The translations under genes and the position numbers were made by a program. The notes beneath the pieces were generated by a model. The model worked only from the letters and a program-made list of their open reading frames with translations, ran no database searches and had not been told where the DNA came from. Shown in pieces: positions 21,294 through 32,552 of a stretch of DNA of 64,000 nt (position 1 is the first letter of the stretch; every line of letters begins with the position of its first letter). Source of the stretch: Heterostelium album PN500 (lineage: Eukaryota > Evosea > Eumycetozoa > Acytosteliales > Acytosteliaceae); contig NW_008805068.1 in assembly GCF_000004825.1 (NCBI RefSeq), positions 1,612,001 to 1,676,000 of the forward strand. Direction: 5' to 3'.

Positions 21294-24200
21294 ATGGGAA
21301 GGAAAAAGAGAGCTCATAGATTGAGTATTGATGCAATACAAAACGGTGTTGTTGCTACTGCTGCTAGTGGTGTATCTTTAACATCACCGTTATCTTCCTC
21401 TGTTGCTACTCCTAATCGTCCTGCTAGCGATGTTCCAACGACAACAACGACAACAACAACATCCACTACAGCTATACCATCTACACCGTCTACACCGTCT
21501 ACACCAATAAAACCTACAGCTGCTCCTGTATTTAAAACACCTGGAGTTAAAAGGCATGGAATGAATGGTCATAGTCATAGTCACAATCATAATCATAATC
21601 ATCATGACAGTTGTATATCACCTCGAAACAAACAAAAGATAACACCTCATAAAGATAATAATCATCATAACAAAGATAGCAATAACAATAATAGTAATAA
21701 TAATAATAATAATAATTTAAATAATAGGTTTAAGAATATAGCAAATACAGTCTCAGACGAATGTGATCAAGACGAGACAGATAACAACTTACCTTCATTT
21801 TCAATCAAGTTGGTAGATTTAAAACTACCAATCTTCAATAACGAATCAGATAACTATAATGAAGTACTTGAACATTCACAATCAGTTAAAGTTATATTAC
21901 CAGATGAAAACATAAATAATATCAATAATATTTTAAATAATAATAATAATAATAGGTTTAAAAAGACAAATAATAATAATAATAATATAGTTACGAATAA
22001 TCATCAACAACAACAACATCATCATTTACCGAATGAAAAAGAATATAGTCAGAGATTTAGATATTTAAAAGAGAATCAGAATGAATTACATCAGGCATCG
22101 TATAGAGAGGTGGCAGAAGATCGATCAACTGCACCCTTTCAGAAACCAATCAACTTTATCATCTATAAAGAGCGATCCGGTGAAGAGTTGGACGCTGCCA
22201 TAGAGTATGACATGGATAGTGAAGACGAACAATGGTTGGAAGCATACAACAAGAACTCTGCAACCAACCACACAGAAGATGAATTCGAAATGACAATCGA
22301 TCGTTTAGAAAAAGAAACTTTTCAATATGTAAGTGTAGTGTTGTTTTGATTTATTTCAATGACCATTCAATTAATTAATTAATATATATATATATATTTA
22401 TAAAATATCATAGAAACAAGAGACAGGAAGTGATATGTTTCCACATTTCAGTTCGATAGAAGCAGAGGATGTATGTTCAGTGTGCTTCGATGGCACATCA
22501 GACGATACCAATCAAATTGTTTATTGTGATGGGTGCGACATTGCAGTACATCAAGAGTGCTATGGTATTCGTTTGATTCCTGAAGGTCATTGGTTTTGTC
22601 AGAAATGTGAATCACCTGCCAAAGCAACTATTGTATGTTTAGATAGAAATCAACGACAAACATAACATCTTGATCATTCAATACTAATATAACCAATATA
22701 TATATATATAATCTTTGATATTCAAGTCCTGTCGTCTTTGTAATATGAAGAACGGTGCATTGAAACAAACGGTCGATGGCGAGTGGGTACATTTAGTGTG
22801 TCTCTTGAATATACCGGAAATCAATAGATTGGCAAGTAAGTAATCGAAAACAACAACATTGTTTTATGAATTCACTACTAAACTATTCTGCTTATATTTA
22901 TTTATAAATCATACAGAGACAGGAGTTGGAAAGGAAAAAGTTGGACCATCACAAATATTTAATCAAATACCAAAGAAGAGATTCAGATTGAAATGCACCG
23001 TTTGTAAAAAGAAAGGTGGTGCATGTATCCAGTGTCGTGAGCGAAACTGTGCAGTTGCTTTTCATCCTTATTGCATAAAGAAACAGCAACGAGACAGCTT
23101 CCAAGAGAATCCAACTCCACATTTGATCTTTTGTAAAAAACATGTAAACTATCATCGTTATTCACTAATAACATCCATAACAACTGGTACAACAACAAAT
23201 TACTAATTTACTTTTATAGTTTAAACAATTACATAGAGCAAAAGACTATCAAGAGGAGAAGAAGATCGAAGATGAAAATGACGATTCAATATCAGAGAGT
23301 GAGAGTGAAAGTGAATCTAGCAGTAGCAGTGAAGAGAGTTATAGCGAAGAGGAGGAGGAGGAAGAAGATTCAGCTGATGAAAGTGAAGAGGAACATGAGA
23401 GTGAAGATGAAGTACAGGTTGAAACACCAAAGAAAAGAGGCAGACCATTCAAGAGTAAAGCATCTCAGCTGAAGCGAATGGAACAATTGGCAACTGCAGC
23501 TGCACTAAGTGAACAAGGTATTGTGATAACCCCCAGGAAAAGAGGAAGACCTTTAAAGAATCAAGAAACTAAAGCAATAATCGAGAGACAACTACAGTTA
23601 CTAAAGACACCAACAAAACAACAACTACAACAACAAGTTCAACTACATACACCAAACAAACAAAAACAAATACAAACTCCAACCAAACAATCAAAGATTG
23701 ATAAAGTATCACCAGAGAAACCCAACAAGATTCAAACAGAAACAGGTATCACAGCAAAGAAAGCAGGTTTGATTTCACTAAAGAAAGCATTTCTGAGAAT
23801 TAAACCACCTTCACCTCGATTCTTGCAGGCAGTCTATGAGTATTGGGTCAAGAAGCGTATCAGTCGAAGTGGATTGGCTTTGATCAAGCGATTTCAACCA
23901 TCTATTATCTACAGTCTACGCTCCACTCTTCACTCTACAGAAGCAGGTCCGAATACACCTTCCGATTTCAATCATTTGCTCATGTTGAGAAAGGATTTGG
24001 AAAGAGTCAGAACTATTTTGGAGGTACTCAAGAAACGTGAGAAATTGAAACGTCTCTACTACCAAAACGTGAAACGAATTGTCGATCTCTATGCCATCAG
24101 TGACTATCATTACTATCAAACAGTCATTGACTACCTAATTGATATCGATCAATTCCTGCCGTTTGTCGAACCGGTCACCGAGCTACAGGCACCAAACTAC

Positions 24201-25810
24201 TTTAGCGTAATCTCACATCCAATGTGTCTGACCAATATCGAGCAAAAGATAAGACTCTACCAATATGAAACAAGTCAAGAGTTCTTTAAAGATTTATTGT
24301 AAGTTAAAACAACAACAATAACAATAGCAACAGTTCAATCATTAATGTTTTACTTTTTCTGTTTTGTTTAGATTGATTTGTTCAAATTCACAGTTATATA
24401 ATAACTCCAAAACTATTGTATATAAATCATCAAAACTATTGGAGAATATTGTATCGAAACTACAGCAAAACTATGATCCAAATATGTCGAGCGAAACCAT
24501 TTCGAAATTGATTAACGACATAATCAATCCTACGAATCAGCCAACAGCATCAACAGCCACCACCACCACGACAACCACTACCAACAGCACAACCACAAAT
24601 GCCAACAAACGAATTAAACTCGACAACACACCCGCTACACCAACTAGTAGCAGAAGCAGCAGGGCCTCTCTCAGATCAAACAGAATCAACTCTACTCCCA
24701 CACCTGTTGTGCCAACTGTGCAAGCCAAACCCATTCGACCTATTCAATCAATACCTACACCTGCGTCTCCACCATCACCACCAGCTGCACCTGCACCTGC
24801 GCCTTCACCTCCAATAACCTCAACTATAACTTCACCTTCTCCAACTTTTAAACCATTTTCACTTAGAAGAAAAGTTCTATCAACCACCGCTGCACAACTT
24901 CCACCAATTCCAATGTTACCACCTATAGAAGAGTTAATTGATGTTCCCAAAGCTTTATCGTTCGATCCCATGGATACCAGTGGTGACTCATCCACCCAAC
25001 CAGTATCTCTTGAGAAAGCAGATGAATGTATTTTGGAAGAAGATTCAACGATCAACACAAAACCAACTTCACCATCGACACCAAAATTTGTTTCACTCGT
25101 TCGAAAACTCAGATCACCAAAGCCAAATAGTTCACTGCAGCAGCAACAACAATCACCCCAAGACTTTTCAATGCTTGACGAATCAAATGAGGGTGAGGAA
25201 ATTACAACTAAAGAGGTGGCAGAAGTGTCGACAACAACACAAGAAGAAGAAGAAGAAGAAGAAGAATCGATCATCGTTGACAAGGAATTGATCGATGAAG
25301 AATCTATAATACAAGACGAACCAATACAAGAGGAATTGATCGATGAGGAATCTACTATTCAAGAAGAGCCAACCAATGCACAAGAGGAATCGACCAAAGC
25401 TCAACCCAAGGATGAATCACCAACAACCGAAAGCAATAACGGTTCAAAGAAAACAGTACAAAAGCAAGAACTTTTAAAGATTTTGAATATGCTATCAAGG
25501 TAAATAACAAAACCAGATAAGATACCAAAAATATATGTATATCTAATAATTTAATTTTACTTTATGCAGTGCTGATTGTAGTAAACAAGGCTTTTTCAAA
25601 GTTCGTGGACGTGAATGTGGAATCAGAGACACAGTCAAACATCTTGATCATATCAGCTTGAGAATTAGTAGGGACCACTACAAATCATATGAACAGTTTT
25701 TTACAGATGTGCACCATATGTGTGTGAACACTCCTAGAAAGTTTGCGCCCCACGCTAAAAACATTGAATCTGAAGCCACCAAAATAAAATTTCAATACTG
25801 TATTGTTTGA
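21294..25810 (+). CDS. BRPF/JADE-like PHD - extended PHD - AT-hook - bromodomain chromatin protein
   Basis: Seven exons (21294-22328, 22414-22632, 22727-22835, 22917-23143, 23220-24298, 24372-25499, 25570-25810) join in phase to 1345 residues. Order: a His/Asn/Thr-rich N-terminus; an acidic EPL1-like stretch ([15 protein letters not shown]) near 310; a PHD finger ([20 protein letters not shown]); a zinc knuckle ([14 protein letters not shown]); and an extended PHD ([14 protein letters not shown] ... HPYC). Next is an acidic SE-rich linker with two AT-hooks (PKKRGRP, PRKRGRP), then a bromodomain ([20 protein letters not shown] ... [12 protein letters not shown]). After this come about 350 low-complexity Pro/Thr/Glu residues and a final exon with a second bromodomain-like half. 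This order is that of BRPF/JADE scaffolds of MYST histone acetyltransferase complexes that read unmodified H3 tails. No PWWP domain is seen. Nuclear. Confidence 0.88.
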
Positions 25811-25929
25811 TTTTACTGTACAAAAAAAAAACATTATTATCCCTTCAACTATAGTTTTATACATTTATAAATTAAAAAGAACAAGTTATGATATTTATTG
25901 TGCACAGAATGTATGGTCAAAGTTATTGA

Positions 25930-26480
25930 AGAGTATCAAGATTGATCGTGTATAAATAAGGCGAGTCTTTTTCACTAATCAATGCCAATATATCCATTTT
26001 GGTCGAACATGTACTGGGAAACTGCAAAAAATTGGTACTTCTTGAATATGCTTTGGATTTTGTTTGTACCAATGTCAATAGCTACAATTTCAAAAAAAGA
26101 GATTTGGAAGGATACAAAAATAGAGTGAGGATTCAAAGATAAAGACTTGTTGGACATAACCAAGGTTTCCTAAAGTGTATGGGAACTGTTGTTGAGTAAA
26201 GCTATTGGTCAACAGTGAGTACTCACCATTTTTGTTATTTAATCTTGATAGAGGCTGTGTTATCATTGTTGGTTTTGGAAAAGAAATAGAAATAGATTTT
26301 GTTTGTAAAATTTTTTTTCTTTTGGTCATTGATTTGGAACACAAAGATGTTCTTCATGCACCATGGAGTTTAGGAAAATGCCTCTTCCAGTTCCTCCTAC
26401 AGCATAAACAACAAATTCTAAAGAAATCTTGTTGGGTTGTTTTTCACAGCCACATAAATGTTAGACAATGTAAAAAGTTT
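25930..26480 (-). pseudogene. decayed kelch-repeat gene fragment
   Basis: On the minus strand several frames together carry coding-like segments: FVVYAVGGTGRGIFLNS (a clear kelch blade with the double Gly), NGEYSLLTNSFTQQQFPYTL, SIFVSFQISFFEIVAIDIG and NKIQSIFKKYQFFAVSQYMF. They resemble the beta-propeller part of the intact B-box/kelch gene at 38.9-40.8 kb. No single frame covers them and no start codon or splice sites link them, so the copy appears broken in several places. It lies directly downstream of the GRAM-VASt gene on the same strand. Confidence 0.45.
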
Positions 26481-26496
26481 GGTTGTAAGACATTGG

Positions 26497-28911
26497 TCAT
26501 TGATTTTTATTTGTTGTTGAAGAATGCTTTAAAACATCCAACAAAATATTTTCAATGGTTTCCAATTTCGAGCTTAGTGAAATGATTTTCATATACATGT
26601 AGAAATACAATGATATACATAGCAGAATGATAGAGAATAATGCTATTCCCGATAGTGTGACTCCTCCATATTTAGAATTGAATTTAAGTTGGAATTGACT
26701 ATTACTGTCAACTGATTGATTATTATTAAAGGTGGTGGTTGAATGATTGTTATTATTAATGTGATCATTGTTGTTATTATTAAAAGGTGATATTGTTGGA
26801 GTTGTTAAATAAGTAGGTGTACTCTGTTGTTTTAATGGTGTTAAATTGCTGCTGCTCTCTGCTGCCAATCTCTCTGTAATCGATTGATTAAGATTCGGAG
26901 TGGTTGTGACCTGACCAGAGGAACTAACCAGATGCTGACGACTACGCGATCTAGAATGATGTGGCTTTGGTGAATCTGAGGATATTCCTTCTTCATTCAG
27001 CAACTTCTTCTCGACAGACTTGTTGAGCTGTTGAGATAATACGAGCTGTGGTTGCTGTGGTGTGTTGGAGGATGACGAAGAAGCAGAACCCGCTGCCGGA
27101 GCAGCAGCGGCACTTGTAGAGGCGCCAGAGACAGTCGCGACCGTTGGCTTCTTGAGCTGCAACATCTTTTGGATTTCCTGCTTGGCCAGTTGCACCCATT
27201 GACTGAACGATCCTTTCGACTCTTTGATGGTGCCACTCTCGATCTTGCTCTTGAACCAGGTCTTCTTGATGAAACGCACGCAAATCTGAATCGATAGTCG
27301 ACATGTCTCGGCAGAGGTCTCCACAACGTCCCATTTCGCTTCGATTCTAAAGTGATCGCCATACGGGATATCGAGCATAATGGTATCGGTCTCGATCGAG
27401 AGTTTCTTGTTGGTCAGATGATATCGCTGAGTCTCTTGAATCCTGGTCTTATCAGGACCGATCGGAGAATTCACTGGAGCAACATACTCCAACTCTCTGA
27501 CCGTACCGAAACGCTCTCGATGTGCCCAATTCTTCACTACGATATTAGAATCACCACGCTTGGCATGATAGGTAAACGCGAAATTACATTGATCCGAACA
27601 CAACGCCCTAAAGAAATTGACTACACTCACATTGAAATTCTCTGAAAGCAATTCTTGAAACTCTGAAACTAAAAATAATAATAATATTTTGAACCTGTTA
27701 GTAACCTGTACTACACCTATTAAAATAAAGTAGTCGATTCGATACATACTTGAACTCTCTAATATAGATGATTGTTCATTAGTTGAAAGAAATTGTTCAT
27801 AATTACCATAGAGCTCATCAAATGGACTCTTTTCTATATGATTATTTTCTTTTACATTATTTATATTATTACTATTACTATTATTACTATTATTAACTAT
27901 ATTATTATTATTACTATTATTGTTGTTGTTGTTGATATGACCGTTTTCCATTTTATTACCATCATTATTTATTATATTTTGTTGTTTTTCGTTCAAATTA
28001 TTGCTATTATCTTTATTTATATTTATATTATTTTGATCACTGTTACTATTACTACTGCTGCTGCTGCTATTATTATTATTACTGTTATTATCTAAAGTAT
28101 ATTTAAAATCACCATTTTGTTGATCTGTATTATTGATTGACTCTATTGATAACAATAGAGAATCAGAAATAACACTTGATTTCTCGATGATATTTGGTGG
28201 TGTCGTTACACCATTGCCACTGGAAGAAGACTCTTCGAATGAATTAATATGATCGTCATCAATATCATCATCTATACTATGTGAAGAGACATCCTCATGC
28301 GATTCTCCGGTTACTTCTCTCCAACTATTCATCAAATCATGAAATGTTTTATCTCTAGATACAAATGAAGCAAATACAAACTAAAATTAAAGAAATAGTT
28401 GTAATTACTATTATTAATAACTTGATACTTAAGTTTTAAAAAAAAAAAAGAATAATAAATAAGCAAAACTTATGTATACCTTTTGAGATTGAGCAACTAT
28501 TTCAATAGCAACAGGGAATCTCTTCTTTGCAATGGATGTAATATTTTGTATTTGAATGATCTCTGTCGTCTTGATTCCAAATATCTTTGATTCAAAACAT
28601 ATGTAGTTTGAAAATAAATACAATCTACCATGTAACAGTATCTGTCTATATAATGCCGATGAGTAGTCTGTTGACGTCCGATAATAAAAAAAAAAAGTTG
28701 AAAAAATTAAATTAGTTCCCGAACCATCAAAAGAATCAACTGATCAATCAAAGACCCATTTATAAATGAACAACATACCATTGACTAACAACTCTGAAGA
28801 TGGTAATTTAAACTTTTTAATATACGGATTACTCTTCATTCTACTATCGAGTGTCTTTGAAATGGGTGGCTCTTCATAAACTGTACTACTCTTTTTGCCT
28901 GGTAACAACAT
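26497..28911 (-). CDS. GRAM-VASt domain sterol-transfer protein (LAM/Aster family)
   Basis: Four exons (28911-28779, 28667-28480, 28380-27750, 27668-26497) give 707 residues in phase. Residues ~35-140 form a GRAM domain (GRLYLFSNYICFESKIFG ... VFASFVSRDKTF). About 190 low-complexity Asn/Ser/Asp residues follow, then a VASt domain (SVVNFFRALCSDQCNFAFTY ... KIESGTIKESKGSFSQWVQL). A Ser/Pro/Ala-rich linker leads to one C-terminal membrane helix (SGIALFSIILLCISLYFYMY) and a short tail. This is the order of yeast Lam/Ltc and animal GRAMD1/Aster proteins, which sit in the ER at contact sites and move sterol from the plasma membrane. The long Asn run between GRAM and VASt is dictyostelid-specific decoration. 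A slightly longer N-terminus from an unseen upstream exon cannot be excluded, because the frame is open for ten more codons. Confidence 0.87.
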
Positions 28912-29371
28912 CTTTGGTGATAGAAATGGTTTCTTTTTATGCTATATTACATATATATATAAATATTTATATTATTATTATTATTATTTTATACAAATTA
29001 ATATCATTTATAATATTATTATAAAAAAAAATAAAGAAAATATAAATAGCTTGTTGTTTTTTGTTTTTTAGGTTTATTTTATAAACAAAACAAACATATA
29101 TCAATGATATATGAAACAAAATGATTAATTGTGTTATTACTTTGTTTTTTTTTTTTTTTTTAATTTATTGATTGTTGACCAAATTGGTGATGGGTGTATC
29201 AATCATTGAATCATCAATTAAATTGTGTGTTTTGAAATTGTTAATTTTTGACACAAAATGAAAAAAAAAGAAATAAAAATTTAAATATTCAAAATTATGA
29301 AATGTTGTTGAGGGTTGATTTTTTTTTTTGATTTTTTTTTTATGTGAAGGTAAGTGGAATGGCAATGAATT
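28912..29371. other. AT-rich gap
   Basis: Leader of the GRAM-VASt gene next to the 3' side of the Ser/Asn-rich gene. It is mostly A/T homopolymers. A minus-strand stretch at 29165-29215 (DSMIDTPITNLVNNQ then stop) looks slightly protein-like. It could be an alternative last exon of the next gene, but no good acceptor precedes it. Confidence 0.35.
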
Positions 29372-29754
29372 TCATTGAAAATCAAACAATTTAATAATCT
29401 AAATAATGGGTGTGTTTGATTGTTTGCCTCATTTAGATCCCATACCTTTTCATCAATTTTGTCGGCCTCACTTTGACTTCTATTGCGAACATCTTTTCCT
29501 GAGGACTTGTTCATGTCACCAAGATATTCTTTGGATTTTGGACGCTCTTTGCCTCCCGGAGTGGAACACGTTGATGTTGGAATGCCATCATTGCTTGGTG
29601 ATGACGGTACTGTTGATGACGGTGATATAAATGCTGGCGATTGTATGGTGTATGAAACCGGTGAATTTCCACTATTATTTGAATTCTGATGATTCAACGG
29701 TGGACTATTATTGTTATTATTTAAAATACTACCATCATTGTTAAAAGATGACAT
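29372..29754 (-). CDS. small Ser/Asn/Pro-rich protein of unknown function
   Basis: Start at MSSFNNDGSIL (29754). The first 103 codons are clearly coding: Asn and Ser runs, then a Pro/Ser stretch (SPSSTVPSSPSNDG) and a charged part (KERPKSKEYLGDMNKSSGKD, RSQSEADKIDEK). A donor GTATGG follows AAG at 29446. Splicing to TTTAG at 29399 gives a 47-base intron and a short ending IIKLFDFQ, for 111 residues. Without splicing, the frame runs on into Lys/Phe-rich sequence to 29281. The 3' end is therefore uncertain. The SP/TP sites and the lack of a hydrophobic core suggest a disordered, phosphorylatable protein. Confidence 0.5.
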
Positions 29755-31203
29755 TATTATTTGTGAATATATGATATATATATACAATTTAGAAACTAAT
29801 CTTTACTCTATGAACGAAACGACAACTCTTGTAATATTGTTATTATTCCAAGTGTTGGAAATATATATGTTTTGAACTTTCTGTTTTTATAAATAAATAA
29901 TATAAATATATATTGGATTGAACTACAACTTATTCTACTCTATTCTGTTGTTATTTATAATTAATTAAACATGCTGATAGAGTTGGCGGGCGATGTAAGG
30001 TAGTCAGTTGGAAATAAATATTTGTTTAAGATTTTTGATTGCTATTGCTACAAAAATTGAATTGCAAATACAAATGAGATATCTGCAAATTTGTAAAAAT
30101 GATGCTATTTTAAAGGATTATGTTGAAATAGCTTTGTATCCAAAAATATCTTATAAATATACAACAAATTAAATCTGATTGTTTTTTTAATTTAAAAGTT
30201 GCAAAATTTTTATCAAAAAAAAAAATTAAACAATAATTTTAAGATTGGGCGAATAGGGTTAATTCTTTAAAAACAAAGAATGATGGTTATATATAATTAT
30301 ATGACTTTTGGTGAAAGCAAAGCACTATTCTCTAGAATTCAAGAAAGATTGAACTTGCTATGTTTAGTTTTACTATTTAAATTAAACAATTGTTGTTTGA
30401 TGCTGTTGTGTTGTTTAAAAGATTGTTTACTATTGAAAATTATTTTGTTTTGTTTTGCTGTAATTAAGTGTTTGTTATTTATTCTTCTGTCATAATCAGA
30501 AGTAGATGAAGATGGTTGATTGATTTATACACTAACCAGGAACAATTTTTATAGAAAATTTAAAAAAAAAATTAAAAAATTGATTTTTTGATGTTAGTAA
30601 AATAATTTTTCAAGATTTTATTTTGATGTTGACAAATGACGATGTCTATTTGAGAATGTACTAAAATGGTTATTATTATTAATTGAAAAACAGAACTATA
30701 ATATTTATAAATAAAATAAATAAAATAATAGAATATATAAATAAACTTTTGATTAAACAAATTAAATGAACTGTAATTGAACAATTAATGTTTGTGTTAG
30801 ATGACGATTGAAATGATGATGAAAGAATGGTGATTTATAGATAAATAAAATAAATAATATGTGTTTAAATTAATTGAGTGTGAACAAATATTAAACGTTG
30901 ATTGGTTTTTGTTTTTATTTTGGTTTTTTTTACTGATTGATCAAAAAGAAAACACAAGTATTGTTGTTGTTAACAATAAAATAAAAATAAAAACATATGT
31001 TTAATTTTATATCATAAAACACGATCAAATTTAACAATTATTTTTAATCAATATTATTATTATCACCATTACCAAAATGGAATATATGTTGGTCAGCAAT
31101 CACACCAACAAGTTGAATAATGATTTAAAAAAAAATTGATTTTTTTTTATTTTTTGTGAAATAGTGCTTTTTTGCATGACAACATGATGTTGCATTGCGA
31201 CAG
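29755..31203. other. 1.4 kb intergenic region with no recognised gene
   Basis: A/T-rich throughout. A short plus-strand open frame at 30280-30495 is Leu/Cys/Phe-rich and looks like chance. A slightly GC-richer patch (GTTGGCGGGCGATG) occurs near 29982. No RNA gene motif was seen. Confidence 0.45.
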
Positions 31204-32328
31204 CTAGGGTTGTTGTTTTTGCTCGCCAGACTTTAGAGAGAGAATGTTGTCACTACTCAATGATTGATCATCTTTGTTGTTGTTATTGTTATTATTATTT
31301 TCGATTGACTCTAACAGTGAATTAGGTGTGGGTTGCAAGGCGACTGCATCGACTCTTATTCCATGTGATTCTATTGCTTGTGCCGTAGTTTTGCCTATGG
31401 CAGCTATTCGATGACCAAGTTTCACCGTGGAATGACTCACACCTGATGGACTAAAAAAAACTACCCACTCTGATATTTTTTGTTGTTCAACACACTGCTG
31501 CTGTTGTTGATCAAGATCGACATCATTCATATCATTGATGATGATCGATGTTGTTTCGTATACAACCAATTCTTTCAATTTGAAAGCTGGTTCCACTAAC
31601 ATCGATGGTAGTTCATCTCTTCGCAAATTACCACACAAATATAATATCTTCAACGATGTTGTTGTTGACTTTTGAAGATCTTCTTTTACTTGTGGTGATG
31701 ATGTTGATGAATGATCATATTCTCCTAATTTTTCAACAGCTTTTTCAATTCCATTTTGTTGTTCTCTTTCCTGTCGATCTTGTTGCTGTTCTTGTTTTTG
31801 TTGTTGATCTATTATTATTGATGAACCTAATGATCTTGCATTGGTTGCGACAAGATAATTTGAAATTATAGGTAGATTTAACTTTTGGAGTGATTCATTC
31901 AAATGATTAAGTGAAGATTCACCAACAAATAGGAATTGTTTATGTTCAACCCATTGTTTTAAAATATTTATATACAAAGATGCTGATGTCTTATTATTAT
32001 TACTAGTATTATTGAAAAAATCTATAGATTCGACAAGTGTATGAATTGCATTGATACTGGTAACTAATAAACAATCATAATTGTCTACTTCAAATAAAGT
32101 ATCAATTAATGATTGATGACCACATCTCTTTATATTTAAAACTGTTTGGAATTCAACATTATAACCATTCTCTCTAAACAACTATCTTTAAATTAATTTC
32201 ATATAGTACACATGTTACATTAGATCTTAAAAAACTTACAACTTGATATGGATCATCATTATTTAATTTAGGATCATTCTTTTTTGATTTTAAAAATTAA
32301 GAACTGATTTACTACTATTATTGTTCAT
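31204..32328 (-). CDS. UROS: uroporphyrinogen-III synthase (first exon out of phase)
   Basis: Exon 2 (32181-31204) encodes most of the enzyme that closes hydroxymethylbilane to uroporphyrinogen III in haem synthesis. Visible features are the N-terminal NGYNVEFQTVL, the strand-loop YDCLLVTSINAIHTLVES, LKILYLCGNLRRDELPSML, WVVFFSPSGV, the conserved IAAIGKTTAQAI, and PTPNSLLESI. A Gln/Glu-rich insert of about 50 residues separates the two lobes. Exon 1 must end DDPYQV at 32240 (compare DPY in animal enzymes), spliced GTAAGT to GATAG. The only upstream ATG (32328, MNNSSKSVLNF) is offset by two bases from that frame across the A/T run at about 32291-32302. Exon 1 is thus either miscalled in homopolymers or truly frameshifted. 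Stop is TAG. Confidence 0.8.
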
Positions 32329-32552
32329 ATATAAATATTTACATGTATATATAAAAGTGGTACAGATAATTTGTTGTTTTAAAATTTTGATCAAAATAAA
32401 GAAAAAAAAAAAGATTTTGTATTTTTGTTTTAATTTTTTTTTTTACAAAGTTTTTATATATTATTAATAAATGTTGATTTATTTATTAAAATGATACTAT
32501 AATAATATTATATTGTTGTTTCTATATGATTTATGGTTGGGATAGTGAATAT

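Noticed and set aside
32260-32328. A tiny intron restoring the UROS frame
   Set aside because: The only GT...AG pair that could help would be about 37 bases, too short for splicing here.
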